NCBI RefSeq assembly: GCF_014621775.1
Contig: NZ_CP061204.1
Location: 3,244,501-3,308,500, forward strand
Reading direction: 5' to 3'
DNA: 64,000 nucleotides
Source: Stenotrophomonas sp. 169
Lineage (GTDB): Bacteria; Pseudomonadota; Gammaproteobacteria; Xanthomonadales; Xanthomonadaceae
Shown here: in pieces, positions 53,717 through 64,000 of the stretch
How the letters are laid out: each line of letters begins with the position of its first letter
Numbering within the stretch: the stretch's first letter is position 1
Made by a program: the position numbers and the translations under genes
The notes under the pieces: model-generated
What the model saw: only the letters and a program-made list of their open reading frames with translations
Database searches by the model: none
What the model was told of the DNA's origin: nothing

Positions 53717-53744
53717 CGCGGCGACAGGATGCGCGAGCACACAA

Positions 53745-53773
53745 AAAAAGGCCCGGCGTTGCCGGGCCTTTTC
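53745..53773. terminator. Terminator of ppiD
   Basis: aaaaggcccggc-gtt-gccgggcctttt: 12-bp perfect stem with A/T tracts on both sides, 22 bp after the ppiD stop on the minus strand. Confidence 0.88.
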
Positions 53774-53794
53774 ATTGCGATGTCGCCCGTCCCG

Positions 53795-55753
53795 TTACAG
53801 GTTGGCTTCGGTGGTCTGCACCAGGAAGCGCTTGCGGGTGGACTTGATGAACGCATCCGCTGCGGCCATGCCATCGAGCTGGCTCAGCTGCTGCTTGAGC
53901 TGCTGGCGCTGCTCGGCCGTCACGTCCTTCAGGTCGCCGGGGGTCACCTTGGTCACGGCGAACACCACGGCGCGGCCCTGCACGTCAATCTTGCCGTAGC
54001 TCGGCTTGCCTTCGGCCGGCAGCGCGGCGCTGAACACCGCACGGTTGATCTCGGGCGTGGGCACCGGCTGGGTGCGCGGCAGGCCGGGCATCGGGCTGAC
54101 CTGCAGCTTTTCACTCTCTGCCAGGCCCTGCAGGGTCTGACCGCCCTTCAGCTTGGCCAGCAGTGCATCGGCTGCCTTTTCTGCCGCCTGGCGGGTGCGG
54201 TCTGCGCGGATCGCGGCGGTCACCTGCTCACGCGCCTTGTCCAGCGGGATCGCCTGTTCCGGGGTGTGCTCTGCCACGCGGATCACCACGCTGTGGTTGC
54301 CGCTCTCGTCCAGCGCAATGGGGTCGCTCGCGGTACCGTCCTGTACCAGGACGTCCGAGAACGCGGCACGCAGTACGGCCGGATTGGTGGCAATGCCGCT
54401 CGCGTCCTGGCGGGTGAACGGGCCCACGGTCTGCAGCGGCAGACCCACGGTCTTCGCCGCCGACGCCAGATCGCTCGGGCTCTTGTTGGTGGCATCGACC
54501 ACGCGGCCGGCCAGCTCGGTGTAACCGCGCTCGCGATCGGCCTTGATCTGCTCGGCCAGCAACTGGTCGCGCACTTCCTCGAACGGCTTGCCTTCGCCAC
54601 CGCGCACTTCGCGCACCTGGATCACGTGATAACCGAAGTCGGTCTTCACCGGGCCGATGATGTCGCCGGCCTTCGCCGCGAACACCGCATCTTCGAACGG
54701 CTTCACCATCGCGCCGCGATCCACCCAGCCCAGATCACCGCCCTGCTCCTTGGAGCCGGTGTCATCGGAGTTGGCCTTGGCAAGCGCCGCGAAGTCCGCA
54801 CCCGCTGCCTTGGCCTCGGTCGCCAGCTTGGCCGCCTTGGCTTCGGCACCTTCGGCGGTGCTGATCAGGATGTGCGAGGTCAGACGCTGTTCGGGCGTGG
54901 CGAAGCGCGCCTTCTCATCGTTGTAGCGCTTGCGCAGGCTGGCCTCATCGGGGGCTGCCGGCGGCGGCAGCGTGGCCCCGTTGATTTCCACGTACTCCAG
55001 CTTGACCGACTCGGCCTGGCGGAAATCCTTGGTATGCGTGTCGTACCACTGCTTGATCTGCGCATCGGTGACCGGTGCGGTGTCGGCCGGCTGCTCTGGC
55101 AGCATGGCGATCTCCACGTCACGCGTCTCGCCCAGCAGCTTCAGCAGACGCTCGGTCTCTGCTTCGGTGACGAAGCCCGAATTCTGCAGCGCGCTCGGAA
55201 TGATCGACTGCTGCAGGCTGGTGCGCACCAGCTGCTCGAACATCGCCGGCGTGCGCGGCGGGTTGCCGCTGGCCAGGGCGATGCGGTACTGGTCGCCGTT
55301 GAACTTGCCATCGGCGCCCAGGAAGGCCGGGATCGTTGCGATGTACTCGCGCACGGCCACGTCACCGATCACCACGCCAGCCTGCTCACCCGCCAGACGG
55401 ACGACTTGTTCGTCGACCAGCTGGTCGAGCACGGCGAGCTTGTTCTCCACGCTTTCGAACGCACGCGGATCGAAATCATCTCCCTGCTGCTGGCGCACAC
55501 GGGCACGCTCTTGTTCAAAGCGTTCGCGGAATTCCTGCGAGGTGATTTCGTTGTGCTTCCAGAACAGGCGGGCCGGCCACCAGGACGGAGCGGATGACCA
55601 CCAGGATGGCGGCGCGGATACCCTGGCCACGTTCTGTGCGCCGACACCACCCAGATAGCTGGAGTCGATGACGAACAGGAACGGGATCATCAGCAGCCCC
55701 AGGATCACGGTGACGATCCAGCCCGAGGTCTTGTCGCGAAGTTTCTGCAGCAT
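53795..55753 (-). CDS. ppiD: PpiD-like periplasmic chaperone (SurA-N/parvulin)
   Basis: 652 aa from the ATG at 55753; MIFP at 55765 is possible. A single N-terminal anchor ([19 protein letters not shown]), then a Trp-rich segment ([18 protein letters not shown]), a SurA-N chaperone region, and a parvulin-type PPIase domain ([44 protein letters not shown]). It helps outer-membrane proteins fold after Sec export. The order ppiD-hupB-lon-clpX is the classical one, with tRNAs inserted. Confidence 0.93.
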   Translation of the reverse strand: MLQKLRDKTSGWIVTVILGLLMIPFLFVIDSSYLGGVGAQNVARVSAPPSWWSSAPSWWPARLFWKHNEITSQEFRERFEQERARVRQQQGDDFDPRAFESVENKLAVLDQLVDEQVVRLAGEQAGVVIGDVAVREYIATIPAFLGADGKFNGDQYRIALASGNPPRTPAMFEQLVRTSLQQSIIPSALQNSGFVTEAETERLLKLLGETRDVEIAMLPEQPADTAPVTDAQIKQWYDTHTKDFRQAESVKLEYVEINGATLPPPAAPDEASLRKRYNDEKARFATPEQRLTSHILISTAEGAEAKAAKLATEAKAAGADFAALAKANSDDTGSKEQGGDLGWVDRGAMVKPFEDAVFAAKAGDIIGPVKTDFGYHVIQVREVRGGEGKPFEEVRDQLLAEQIKADRERGYTELAGRVVDATNKSPSDLASAAKTVGLPLQTVGPFTRQDASGIATNPAVLRAAFSDVLVQDGTASDPIALDESGNHSVVIRVAEHTPEQAIPLDKAREQVTAAIRADRTRQAAEKAADALLAKLKGGQTLQGLAESEKLQVSPMPGLPRTQPVPTPEINRAVFSAALPAEGKPSYGKIDVQGRAVVFAVTKVTPGDLKDVTAEQRQQLKQQLSQLDGMAAADAFIKSTRKRFLVQTTEANL

Positions 55754-55895
55754 GGGAAAAATCATGGCCTGAGTGGCGAGCCGGGCAGTGTAACCCGCTT
55801 CAGGGCAGGCTCCAAAAGAGGCGCGCACACGGCATGGGGCCAGATCCGTCACGTCGGGCGAAAGGGATCGGCTCCCGTCGGAAAAAGCATAAAAA

Positions 55896-55923
55896 AAAGC
55901 CCCTGGCTTTCACCAGGGGCTTT
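55896..55923 (-). terminator. Terminator after the tRNA-Asp/Val array
   Basis: aaagcccctgg-ctttca-ccaggggcttt preceded on the plus strand by a long A-run, which is a U-run in minus-strand RNA; 8 bp beyond the last tRNA. Confidence 0.85.
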
Positions 55924-55930
55924 CCATTCG

Positions 55931-56007
55931 TGGCGGAGCGGACGGGACTCGAACCCGCGACCTCCGGCGTGACAGGCCAGCATTCTAACCAGCTGAACTA
56001 CCGCTCC
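55931..56007 (-). tRNA. tRNA-Asp (GTC), copy 3 in transcription order
   Basis: 77 nt with CCA; ggagcggtagttcagctggt 5' end, anticodon loop cctGTCacg, T arm cgggttcgagtcccg. Same sequence as the two copies to its right. Confidence 0.97.
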
Positions 56008-56112
56008 GCGTTGAAACTTTGCAGGCGCTCATTCTATCCGAAGATAATCTGATTGCCCAGCCCGATGAACACTTTTTTCAGAAGTTTTTCACAAGGCCTT
56101 ACTTGGATGCAG

Positions 56113-56189
56113 TGGCGGAGCGGACGGGACTCGAACCCGCGACCTCCGGCGTGACAGGCCAGCATTCTAACCAGCTGAACTACCGCTCC
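56113..56189 (-). tRNA. tRNA-Asp (GTC), copy 2
   Basis: 77 nt, same tRNA sequence as its neighbours, with unrelated spacers (about 105 and 82 bp). Confidence 0.97.
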
Positions 56190-56271
56190 ATACTGCAAAA
56201 CCGTGTTTCCGCATCGGCCAGGCCGGTGAGAAAACAAAGCCCCAGGATGAACCCGGAGGCCTCGTTGAAAC

Positions 56272-56348
56272 TGGCGGAGCGGACGGGACTCGAACCCGCG
56301 ACCTCCGGCGTGACAGGCCAGCATTCTAACCAGCTGAACTACCGCTCC
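56272..56348 (-). tRNA. tRNA-Asp (GTC), copy 1
   Basis: 77 nt with CCA, 27 bp downstream of tRNA-Val; probably one transcript with Val and the two further Asp copies. Confidence 0.97.
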
Positions 56349-56375
56349 ACATTTCAAACTTTTACTGCGGTGCTG

Positions 56376-56450
56376 TGGTGGGTGCTGAGGGTTTCGAACC
56401 CCCGACCCTCTCCGTGTAAAGGAGACGCTCTACCACTGAGCTAAGCACCC
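56376..56450 (-). tRNA. tRNA-Val (TAC)
   Basis: 75 nt with CCA; gggtgcttagctcagtggta start, anticodon arm ctccttTACacggag, T arm gggggttcgaaaccctc. First of the four-tRNA array, directly after hupB. Confidence 0.97.
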
Positions 56451-56461
56451 CAGCGAGCCGC

Positions 56462-56734
56462 TTAGTTTACAGCATCCTTCAGGGCCTTACCAGCCTTGAA
56501 CGACGGATTCTTCGAAGCCGCGATGGCGATGGTGTCGCCGGTCTTCGGGTTGCGGCCGGTGCGCGCAGCGCGGTCACGGACCTGGAAGGTGCCAAAGCCG
56601 ACCAGCGTCACAGCATCACCGCTCTTCAGTGCCTTGGTGACGGCAGCAACGACGGCGTCGACGGCGCGGGCGGACTCGGCCTTGGTCAGGTCGGCGGTCT
56701 CGGCAACGGCGTCGATCAATTCGGTCTTGTTCAT
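56462..56734 (-). CDS. hupB: DNA-binding protein HU-beta
   Basis: 90-aa histone-like protein that bends [23 protein letters not shown] start, [20 protein letters not shown] arm, and [13 protein letters not shown] end are diagnostic. Lies 3' of lon, the conserved lon-hupB-ppiD order. Confidence 0.97.
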   Translation of the reverse strand: MNKTELIDAVAETADLTKAESARAVDAVVAAVTKALKSGDAVTLVGFGTFQVRDRAARTGRNPKTGDTIAIAASKNPSFKAGKALKDAVN

Positions 56735-56933
56735 TCTCTACAACTCCTTATGCGGGGGTCCGCGGATTAGCCAGGGAAGCCAACGTTCGATGCAACTGGA
56801 ACGCGGGCGTTGGATCGGTTCGCTCAATTCGGTCAAGCTGATTCGCGAGTGTTGCTTTTATACCAGTGGCCCTACACCCACGCAAGCCGAAACCCAGCAA
56901 TGACGCGGGTTTCGGCCGATTACAATGCACCAA

Positions 56934-59399
56934 TCAGTGCTTGACTCGCGTGGTGGAAGCTGTCTTGCCCTTGCTGCGAACCGTGACACGCTGCGCGGTC
57001 TTGCGTGCCTTCTTCGGCGCGAGAGGACGCTCCAGCGCCAGCTCCAGCACTTCCTCGATGTACTTCACCGGGATGATCTTGATGTCGCGGGTGACGTTGG
57101 CCGGGATATCCGCCAGGTCTTTGCGATTCTCTTCCGGGATGATGACCGTCCGGATGCCACCGCGCAGCGCGGCCAGCAGCTTCTCTTTCAGCCCGCCGAT
57201 CGCAGTGACACGGCCACGCAGGGTGATTTCACCCGTCATCGCCACATCGGCGCGCACCGGCACCTTGGTCAGGATGGACACCAGCGAGGTCACCATCGCA
57301 GCGCCCGCACTGGGGCCATCCTTCGGCGTCGCGCCATCCGGCACGTGCACGTGGACGTCCTGCTTCTGCAGGAAGCCGGCATCGATGCCCAGCTGCACGG
57401 CACGCGAGCGCACCACCGACAACGCAGCCGATGCAGACTCCTTCATCACGTTGCCGAGCTGGCCGGTCAGGATCAACTGACCCTTGCCCGGGACCAGCGT
57501 GGATTCGATCTGCAGCAGATCACCGCCGACTTCCGTCCATGCCAGACCCGTCACCAGGCCGATCTCGTTCTCTTCTTCGGCACGGCCGAAGTCGAAGCGA
57601 CGCACGCCCAGGTAGGTATCCACGTTGCTGCCGTCGACGTTGACCAGCGCGGTCTTCTTCGACTTCTTGCCCTTGGCCAGCTTGGCCGGCTTCGGCATGC
57701 CGCCCGGACCGGCCAGCGCGATCTCCTTGACCACCTTGCGACAGATCTTGGCGATCTCGCGCTCAAGGCTGCGCACGCCGGATTCGCGCGTGTAGTAGCG
57801 CACGATGTCCTGGATGGCGGCTGCATCGATCTCCAGTTCCTCAGCCTTCAGGCCATTGGCCTTGATCTGCTTGGGCACCAGGTAGCGCATGGCGATGTTG
57901 AGCTTCTCTTCCTCGGTGTAGCCGGGGATGCGGATCACTTCCATGCGGTCCAGCAGCGGGCCCGGAATGTTCAGCGAATTGGAGGTTGCTACGAACATCA
58001 CTTCGGACAGGTCCAGGTCCACTTCGAGGTAGTGGTCGTTGAACGCATTGTTCTGCTCGGGATCAAGCACTTCCAGCAGCGCGGACGACGGATCGCCGCG
58101 GAAATCCATCGACATCTTGTCGATCTCGTCGAGCACGAACAGCGGGTTCTTGCTGCCGCACTTGTTGAGGTTCTGCACGATGCGGCCCGGCATGGAGCCG
58201 ACATAGGTGCGACGGTGGCCACGGATCTCGGCCTCGTCACGCACGCCACCCAGGCTCATGCGCACGAACTTGCGGTTGGTCGCCTTGGCGATGGACTGGC
58301 CGAGCGAGGTCTTGCCCACGCCGGGCGGTCCCACCAGGCACAGGATGGGGCCGCGCATCTGCTTGACCCGCGACTGCACCGCCAGGTATTCCAGGATGCG
58401 GTCCTTGACCTTCTCCAGGCCGTAATGGTCGGCATCGAGCGTGTCCTGCGCGGCCTTGAGGTCCTTGCGCACCTTGGTGCGCTTCTTCCACGGCACGCCC
58501 AGGATCCAATCCAGGTAGTTGCGCACCACGGCCGCTTCGGCGGACATCGGCGACATCTGCTTGAGCTTGGTCAGCTCGGCCTTGGCCTTGGTCTCCACCG
58601 GCTTGGGCATGCCGGCTTCGGCGATCTTGCGGGCCAGCTCTTCCAGCTCGCCCGGCGCATCATCCAGGTCACCCAGTTCTTTCTGGATGGCCTTCATCTG
58701 CTCGTTGAGGTAGTACTCGCGCTGGCTCTTTTCCATCTGCGACTTCACACGGCCGCGGATGCGCTTTTCCATCTGCTGCACGTCGATTTCGCCATCGACC
58801 AGACCAACCAGCATTTCCAGACGCTCGCCCACCGGCAGCACTTCCAGCAGACGCTGCTTGTCGGCCAGGCGCACGCTGATGTGCGCGGCGATGGTGTCGG
58901 CCAGACGTGCCGGCTCTTCGATGCCCGCCAGCGTCTGCAGCAGCTCCGGCGGCAGCTTGCGGTTGGTCTTCACGTACTGCTCGAACAACGACATCAGCGA
59001 GCGTGCGATCGCTTCGATCTCACGGGCCTCGCGCGGGTCCTCGGCCTGGATCTCCACAGCCTGGCCCTGCAGCGCGCCGTCCAGCTCGCCCACGTGGCTG
59101 ACCTGCACGCGCGACAATCCTTCGACCAGCACCTTGATGGTGCCGTCGGGCAGCTTCAGCAGCTGCAGCACCTGCGCCAGCGTGCCTACCTGGTACAGAT
59201 CCGATTCCTGCGGATCGTCGGTCTCGGCCGACTTCTGCGCCAGCAGCAGGATGCGCTTGTCCGCTTCCATCGCCTTTTCCAGCGCGTGCATGGACTTGTC
59301 ACGGCCGACGAACAGCGGGATGACCATGTGCGGGAACACCACCACGTCACGCAGCGGCAGTACCGGCAGGTCGAGAGTCTCAGTTGGGGAACGGGCCAT
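56934..59399 (-). CDS. lon: ATP-dependent protease Lon
   Basis: 821 aa. Degrades misfolded and regulatory proteins. N-terminal substrate domain ([20 protein letters not shown]), AAA+ Walker [18 protein letters not shown] and [18 protein letters not shown] Walker B (here [14 protein letters not shown]), and the Ser-Lys protease domain with [16 protein letters not shown] and [14 protein letters not shown]. Ends in a basic tail. The ATG at 59399 (GGAG upstream) is chosen over the open frame to 59438. Confidence 0.97.
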   Translation of the reverse strand: MARSPTETLDLPVLPLRDVVVFPHMVIPLFVGRDKSMHALEKAMEADKRILLLAQKSAETDDPQESDLYQVGTLAQVLQLLKLPDGTIKVLVEGLSRVQVSHVGELDGALQGQAVEIQAEDPREAREIEAIARSLMSLFEQYVKTNRKLPPELLQTLAGIEEPARLADTIAAHISVRLADKQRLLEVLPVGERLEMLVGLVDGEIDVQQMEKRIRGRVKSQMEKSQREYYLNEQMKAIQKELGDLDDAPGELEELARKIAEAGMPKPVETKAKAELTKLKQMSPMSAEAAVVRNYLDWILGVPWKKRTKVRKDLKAAQDTLDADHYGLEKVKDRILEYLAVQSRVKQMRGPILCLVGPPGVGKTSLGQSIAKATNRKFVRMSLGGVRDEAEIRGHRRTYVGSMPGRIVQNLNKCGSKNPLFVLDEIDKMSMDFRGDPSSALLEVLDPEQNNAFNDHYLEVDLDLSEVMFVATSNSLNIPGPLLDRMEVIRIPGYTEEEKLNIAMRYLVPKQIKANGLKAEELEIDAAAIQDIVRYYTRESGVRSLEREIAKICRKVVKEIALAGPGGMPKPAKLAKGKKSKKTALVNVDGSNVDTYLGVRRFDFGRAEEENEIGLVTGLAWTEVGGDLLQIESTLVPGKGQLILTGQLGNVMKESASAALSVVRSRAVQLGIDAGFLQKQDVHVHVPDGATPKDGPSAGAAMVTSLVSILTKVPVRADVAMTGEITLRGRVTAIGGLKEKLLAALRGGIRTVIIPEENRKDLADIPANVTRDIKIIPVKYIEEVLELALERPLAPKKARKTAQRVTVRSKGKTASTTRVKH

Positions 59400-59451
59400 G
59401 GGGGCTCCAGGAAGGGGGGAATGCCATCTCAGGTCCACACGGGGCCAGAGA

Positions 59452-59487
59452 CAAAAAAGCCGATGGCCCCGTTATGGGGCCATCGGC
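59452..59487 (-). terminator. Terminator of clpX
   Basis: gccgatggcccc-gttat-ggggccatcggc, with a T-run on the minus strand after the stem (aaaaaa on plus at 59453-59458). Separates clpP-clpX from lon. Confidence 0.88.
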
Positions 59488-59541
59488 GTGCGGATGCAAG
59501 ATGCTCCGAAAAACAACTTTCAAATCAATCGATTGAAAGAA

Positions 59542-60831
59542 TCACTCAGCGCCCGCTGCCTTCTGTTCAGGTGCAGGCGGCGTCTGATAGATCAGGTAGG
59601 GCTCGGACTTGTGCTCGATCACCGACTCGTCCACCACCACCTTGGTCACGTTCTCCTGCGAAGGGAGTTCGTACATGGTGTCCAGCAGGACCGATTCGAC
59701 GATGGTGCGCAGGCCGCGGGCACCGGTCTTGCGCTTGAGCGCCTTGCGGGCGATCGCTGCCAATGCATCGGGGCGGAACTCGAGCTCGACGTTCTCCATC
59801 TCGAACAGCTTCTTGAACTGCTTGGTGATGGCGTTCTTCGGCTCGGTCAGGATGGTGATCAGCGCCGTCTCGTCCAGCTCTTCCAGGGTAGCAACCACCG
59901 GCAGGCGGCCGACGAACTCCGGAATGAGGCCGAACTTGATCAGATCTTCGGGCTCGACTTCAGCCAGCAGCTTGCCGATTTCCTGCTTGCGCTCGCTGCT
60001 CTTCACCTTCGCCCCGAAGCCGATGCCGCCCGCTTCGGTGGAACGCTGCTGGATCACCTTGTCCAGGCCGGCAAACGCGCCGCCACAGATGAACAGGATG
60101 TTCTTGGTGTCGACCTGCAGGAATTCCTGCTGCGGATGCTTGCGTCCACCCTGCGGCGGAACGCTGGCCACGGTGCCTTCGATCAGCTTCAGCAGGGCCT
60201 GTTGCACGCCTTCGCCGGACACATCGCGGGTGATCGACGGGTTCTCGCTCTTACGCGAGATCTTGTCGATTTCATCGATATAGACGATGCCCTGCTGCGC
60301 CTTCTCGACGTCGTAGTCGCACTTCTGCAGCAGCTTCTGGATGATGTTCTCCACATCCTCGCCCACGTAACCGGCTTCGGTCAGCGTGGTGGCGTCGGCC
60401 ATGGTGAACGGCACATTCAACAGCCGGGCCAGCGTTTCGGCCAGCAGCGTCTTGCCCGAACCGGTCGGGCCGACCAGCAGGATGTTCGACTTGGCCAGTT
60501 CGACCTCATCGTTCTTCTGCCGGCTCTCGATGCGCTTGTAGTGGTTGTACACGGCCACGGCAAGCGTGCGCTTGGCGCGCTTCTGGCCGATCACGTACTG
60601 GTCCAGGACCTCGAGGATCTCGCGCGGCTTGGGCAGCGAACTGCGGGCCGACTGCGCTTTCTCTTCGAGTTCTTCACGGATGATGTCGTTGCACAGCTCT
60701 ACGCATTCATCGCAGATGAACACGCTCGGGCCGGCAATGAGCTTACGCACCTCGTGCTGGCTCTTGCCGCAGAACGAGCAGTAAAGAATCTTGCCGCTGT
60801 CCGTGGAACGACCTTGGCGGTCTTCGCTCAT
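59542..60831 (-). CDS. clpX: ATP-dependent unfoldase ClpX
   Basis: 429 aa. Unfolds tagged proteins and feeds ClpP. N-terminal zinc module (CSFCGKS ... [10 protein letters not shown]), Walker [18 protein letters not shown], pore loop [14 protein letters not shown], Walker [15 protein letters not shown], and [11 protein letters not shown] sensor 2. Follows clpP with a 126-bp gap. Confidence 0.97.
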   Translation of the reverse strand: MSEDRQGRSTDSGKILYCSFCGKSQHEVRKLIAGPSVFICDECVELCNDIIREELEEKAQSARSSLPKPREILEVLDQYVIGQKRAKRTLAVAVYNHYKRIESRQKNDEVELAKSNILLVGPTGSGKTLLAETLARLLNVPFTMADATTLTEAGYVGEDVENIIQKLLQKCDYDVEKAQQGIVYIDEIDKISRKSENPSITRDVSGEGVQQALLKLIEGTVASVPPQGGRKHPQQEFLQVDTKNILFICGGAFAGLDKVIQQRSTEAGGIGFGAKVKSSERKQEIGKLLAEVEPEDLIKFGLIPEFVGRLPVVATLEELDETALITILTEPKNAITKQFKKLFEMENVELEFRPDALAAIARKALKRKTGARGLRTIVESVLLDTMYELPSQENVTKVVVDESVIEHKSEPYLIYQTPPAPEQKAAGAE

Positions 60832-60957
60832 GCTTCGCTTACCCAGTTACCCCACCCGTGCGACGGGGGTTCAATTCGAGAATAACACAGGGTCGAGAGG
60901 GCACCAGCCCTGCCCGACCCTGCATGTCCAGTCGGAAAACCGACCGTTGCGCTGTAA

Positions 60958-61584
60958 TCAACCAGCCTGGATCGAGTCTTCCGGACGACGTTCCAGCACC
61001 TGATCCACCAGACCGTACGCTGCCGCCTCGACCGCGCTCTTGAAGTTGTCGCGCTCGGTGTCGCGCGCGATGGTCTCCAGCGACTGGCCGGTGTGCTTGG
61101 CCAGGATCTCATTCAGGCGGGCGCGCAGGGTCAGGATTTCGCGGGCGTGGATGTCGATGTCCGTGGCCTGACCCTGATAGCCGCCCAGCGGCTGATGGAT
61201 CATCACACGCGAATTCGGCAGCGCATACCGCTTGCCCGGGGCGCCCGATGCAAGCAGCAAGGCCCCCATCGAGGCAGCCTGACCGACGCAGATGGTCGCC
61301 ACGTCCGGCTTGATGTACTGCATGGTGTCGTAGATCGCCATGCCGGCCGTTACCACGCCACCGGGCGAGTTGATGTAGATGCTGATGTCCTTTTCCGGGT
61401 TTTCCGCTTCCAGGAACAGCAGCTGCGCCACCACCACGTTGGCCATGTGATCGTCGATCGGGCCCACGAGGAAGATCAGGCGCTCTTTCAACAGGCGCGA
61501 GTAGATGTCATAGGCGCGCTCGCCGCGGGCGGTCTGCTCGACCACCATCGGAACCAGATTGAGGGCTTTGGTTCGGTTGTCCAT
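60958..61584 (-). CDS. clpP: ClpP protease subunit
   Basis: 208 aa. Catalytic triad: Ser in [16 protein letters not shown], His in [16 protein letters not shown], Asp in [12 protein letters not shown]. The ATG at 61584 ([18 protein letters not shown]) is preferred; a GTG four codons earlier is possible. Follows tig by 69 bp, the standard tig-clpP-clpX order. Confidence 0.97.
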   Translation of the reverse strand: MDNRTKALNLVPMVVEQTARGERAYDIYSRLLKERLIFLVGPIDDHMANVVVAQLLFLEAENPEKDISIYINSPGGVVTAGMAIYDTMQYIKPDVATICVGQAASMGALLLASGAPGKRYALPNSRVMIHQPLGGYQGQATDIDIHAREILTLRARLNEILAKHTGQSLETIARDTERDNFKSAVEAAAYGLVDQVLERRPEDSIQAG

Positions 61585-61653
61585 ATCGTGAGGCACCTGT
61601 GTTGGGGGGAACTACCCCGCGCCTTGCAGCGCGGGGCCTGGCTTGCGCAGAAC

Positions 61654-62949
61654 TCAGCCGCGGATCGCGTCCTGGAAGGACAGCGTTTCCTCGGTGTGCT
61701 GGGCGCGCTCGGCGATCCAATCGATCACCTGCTCTTCCATAACGCGGCTCTGCAGACCCGACATGAGCTGGGGGTCGTTGCGGTACATCTCAATGACCTG
61801 CTCCGGCTCTTCGTAGGTCGAAGCGATCAGGCGCATGGTTTCATTCAGACGCTTCGGCTCCAGCTTCAGATCGTTGATGCGGGCCACTTCGCCGACCAGC
61901 AGGCCGACCAGCACGCGCTTGCCAGCAGCGTCCTTGAAGTTTTCGTGCGCATCGGCCGGCACCTGGCCCGGATCGCGACCGCTGCGGCGGATCTGGTCCA
62001 CCTGCTGGGCCAGCATGGCGCGGGCTTCGTTCTCGACCAGGCGCGGCGGCATTTCGACCGAGCTGTAGGCGGCGATCAGCTGCTCACCGACTTCGCGACG
62101 CAGGCGGTTCATCAGCGCGCCCTTGAGCTCGCGCTCCAGGTTGGCGCGGATGTCGCTGCGGAACTGCTCCACATCACCCGCCTTCACGCCGAAGCTCTTG
62201 ATGAACGCATCGTCCACCACCGGCAGCGACTCTTCGGACACCTCGGTGACCTTCACGGTGACCTGCACGGTCTTGCCCGCCAGGGCCTCGACGCGCCAGT
62301 CAGCCGGGAAATCGACGTCCAGGGTCTTCTCTTCGCCCTTGGCCAAGCCGACCAGGCCCTTCTCGATGGCCTCGAACATCATGTTCTGGCCGATGATGAT
62401 GGTGCCCTTCTCGGTGCCTTCGGCCGGCAGACGCTCGTCGCCCGCCTGCGAGAAGGTCTCCAGCGCGACCAGGTCGCCTTCCTGTGCGCCACGGCTGACC
62501 GGGGCCCAGGTACGACGCTGCTGGCGCAGGTTTTCGATCATCTGGTCGATGTCGGCATCGCCGATCTCGGCCACGTGGCGGACCACGCTCAGCTTGGTCA
62601 CGTCGATTTCGCCGAACTCCGGCAGCAGCTCGACGGTGGCCACGAACGACAGTTCACCCTGCTCACCCTTGTCGATGCGCGGGCTGCCGACGACCCGCAG
62701 GTCGTGCTCGCGGATGGCCGCGTCGAAGGTTTCGCGCAGCAGGCCGTCAACGGCTTCGCCACGGACCTGCGCGCCGAAGCGCTGCTCGATCACCTTGGCC
62801 GGCACCTTGCCCGGGCGGAAGCCCTTGATGCGGGTGGTGCGCGCGATTTCGCCCAGACGACCACTGACGTGGGTGTTCAGGCGATCTTCCGGCAGCGAGA
62901 AGCTCAGGCGGCGTTCCAGGTTGCCGGTGGATTCGATCGAAGCTTGCAT
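61654..62949 (-). CDS. tig: Trigger factor
   Basis: 431-aa ribosome-bound chaperone with PPIase activity. Ribosome-binding N-terminus [20 protein letters not shown], an FKBP domain around [11 protein letters not shown] ... [19 protein letters not shown], and a helical C-terminal cradle. The ATG at 62949 has AGGAG 5 nt upstream. Confidence 0.97.
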   Translation of the reverse strand: MQASIESTGNLERRLSFSLPEDRLNTHVSGRLGEIARTTRIKGFRPGKVPAKVIEQRFGAQVRGEAVDGLLRETFDAAIREHDLRVVGSPRIDKGEQGELSFVATVELLPEFGEIDVTKLSVVRHVAEIGDADIDQMIENLRQQRRTWAPVSRGAQEGDLVALETFSQAGDERLPAEGTEKGTIIIGQNMMFEAIEKGLVGLAKGEEKTLDVDFPADWRVEALAGKTVQVTVKVTEVSEESLPVVDDAFIKSFGVKAGDVEQFRSDIRANLERELKGALMNRLRREVGEQLIAAYSSVEMPPRLVENEARAMLAQQVDQIRRSGRDPGQVPADAHENFKDAAGKRVLVGLLVGEVARINDLKLEPKRLNETMRLIASTYEEPEQVIEMYRNDPQLMSGLQSRVMEEQVIDWIAERAQHTEETLSFQDAIRG

Positions 62950-63156
62950 GTTGACTCCTGCCACCGGTGGCCCTTCTGGCCCCCGGTTCGATGTGATGGA
63001 CGAATACGGGTTGTTCGGACGCGGCGTTTGAAGGCGCTCGTCCGCCGCAGCCCTTTAGTTTGGACGATATCGGGCGGCACTGCCAGCGGGGGCCAGTCAG
63101 GGAGGCGGCCAGCCCTGACAGGCGCCGCGCCGGCCCCCGTGCGGGGCCAGCAGTAC

Positions 63157-63243
<87 letters not shown>

Positions 63244-63443
63244 AATGTCCAGCCGGATATTGTCGCAGCCCGAGGGCCTTCTTGGGTAGAGCCTGTGCGG
63301 GCCCGGCTTTCCGCGACACGCCGGGGCCGGCACACCGGCGCCGTGCACGGCATGCTCTAGAATGGGCCCGTAGTCGCAGACCACATCCCGCCACCCCCAC
63401 TTCTCCGTAGCCCTACCTGCCCGCCGAGGAGGCGAGCGTTCCC

Positions 63444-64000
63444 ATGCAGCAGCTGGACGCATCATCGCTGGGCGAGGACATCCTCAAGGACATTGCGCAG
63501 ATCGGCGCGATCGCCGCCGTGCCCCGCATCCTTGAAACCGTGGCGCATATCACCGGTTCGCGCTTCGCGGCCGTGGCCCGCGTCACCGACAGCAAGTGGA
63601 TCGCCTGCGCGACGTACGACACGCTCGGTTTCGGCCTGGACGTCGGCGGGCAGCTGGTGCTGGAAACGACGATCTGCAACGAGATCCGCCAAGTGCCGCA
63701 GCCGGTGATCTTCGGGCACGCGAGCGCACATCCGCGTTTTTCCACGCACCACACCCCGCGCATGTACGGGCTGGAAAGCTACGTCTCGGTGCCTATCTAC
63801 CGGCCGGACGGCAGCTTCTTCGGCACCTTGTGCGCCATCGACTCGGTGCCCGCCACCTTCGATGAGGCGCATGTGGTCCGGTCGCTGGAACTGTTCGCAG
63901 AGATGATCGGCAATTACCTGCACAACGAGCTGAAACTGCAGCAGGCCGTTGCCGATCTGTCCGCTGCGCAGGACATCGCCGGGCTGCGCGACCAGTTCAT
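63444..64000 (+). CDS. GAF-domain sensor protein, probably a histidine kinase (C-terminus beyond window)
   Basis: The first 185 residues are visible. GAGGAGG lies upstream of the ATG. Residues ~20-165 form a GAF domain (LETVAHITGSRFAAVARVTD; LESYVSVPIYRPDGSFFGTL; CAIDSVPATF). The sequence then enters a coiled linker ending IAGLRDQFI, the typical run-in to a HisKA domain; the kinase part itself is outside the window, so this is inference. Confidence 0.75.
   Translation, partial: MQQLDASSLGEDILKDIAQIGAIAAVPRILETVAHITGSRFAAVARVTDSKWIACATYDTLGFGLDVGGQLVLETTICNEIRQVPQPVIFGHASAHPRFSTHHTPRMYGLESYVSVPIYRPDGSFFGTLCAIDSVPATFDEAHVVRSLELFAEMIGNYLHNELKLQQAVADLSAAQDIAGLRDQF

Noticed and set aside
56925..59738. 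937-codon plus-strand frame opposite lon
   Set aside because: Antisense shadow in GC-rich DNA; Lon on the minus strand has full family match.

Overview
The window is a high-GC gammaproteobacterial chromosome segment from the Xanthomonadaceae, most likely Stenotrophomonas. The gene order is typical of that family (yceD-rpmF-fabH ... fabD-fabG-acpP-fabF-pabB; tig-clpP-clpX-lon-hupB; dnaX-ybaB-recR). The gaps between genes hold many short palindromes ending in GTAG, such as GGTAGCGCCGAGCCACGCTC..., which match the SMAG repeats described in Stenotrophomonas.

Layout: 1-8.3 kb is fatty-acid synthesis plus pabB (cut by the left edge), mostly on the minus strand. 8.4-18.7 kb holds maf, a membrane glycosyltransferase, a MoxR/DUF58/transglutaminase operon, a Slp lipoprotein, hinT, recR, ybaB and dnaX. 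A tRNA-Ser(GGA) at 18783 is the insertion site of a 23-kb integrative element (18859-41928) bounded by a 19-bp direct repeat that copies the 3' end of the tRNA. 42-52 kb is core and accessory genes: DUF1543, a quinone reductase/TetR pair, sugE behind a likely guanidine-II riboswitch, 4.5S RNA, kdkA, a heptosyltransferase-like gene, PP2C phosphatase, dnaQ, rnhA and gloB. 52-64 kb has mltD, ppiD, three tRNA-Asp, tRNA-Val, hupB, lon, clpX, clpP, tig, tRNA-Leu, and the start of a GAF-domain sensor cut by the right edge.

The element looks like an integrative mobilizable element. It carries a tyrosine integrase translationally coupled to a NYN-LOTUS protein, a MobA/MobL relaxase with an RSF1010-like oriT, and a small promoter-minigene-terminator RNA unit. 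A second integrase sits in the middle beside an H-NS-like gene. The cargo is mostly candidate defence: (i) a Shedu nuclease (SduA) preceded by a uracil-DNA-glycosylase-like protein and followed by six small uncharacterised genes; (ii) an XRE regulator-TIR pair; (iii) a six-gene minus-strand operon with two adenine methyltransferases, a McrB-like AAA protein without a DNA-binding N-terminus, a McrC-like nuclease, and two paralogous small proteins of unrecognised family that share a GGGARDLR motif.

The last operon is the best candidate for an undescribed system. It resembles the LlaI/LlaJI/BsuMI style of restriction-modification (methyltransferases plus McrBC-like nuclease). Target recognition may have been moved from the McrB N-terminus into the two separate GGGARDLR proteins. 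All assignments come from reading the sequence; no database search was run.
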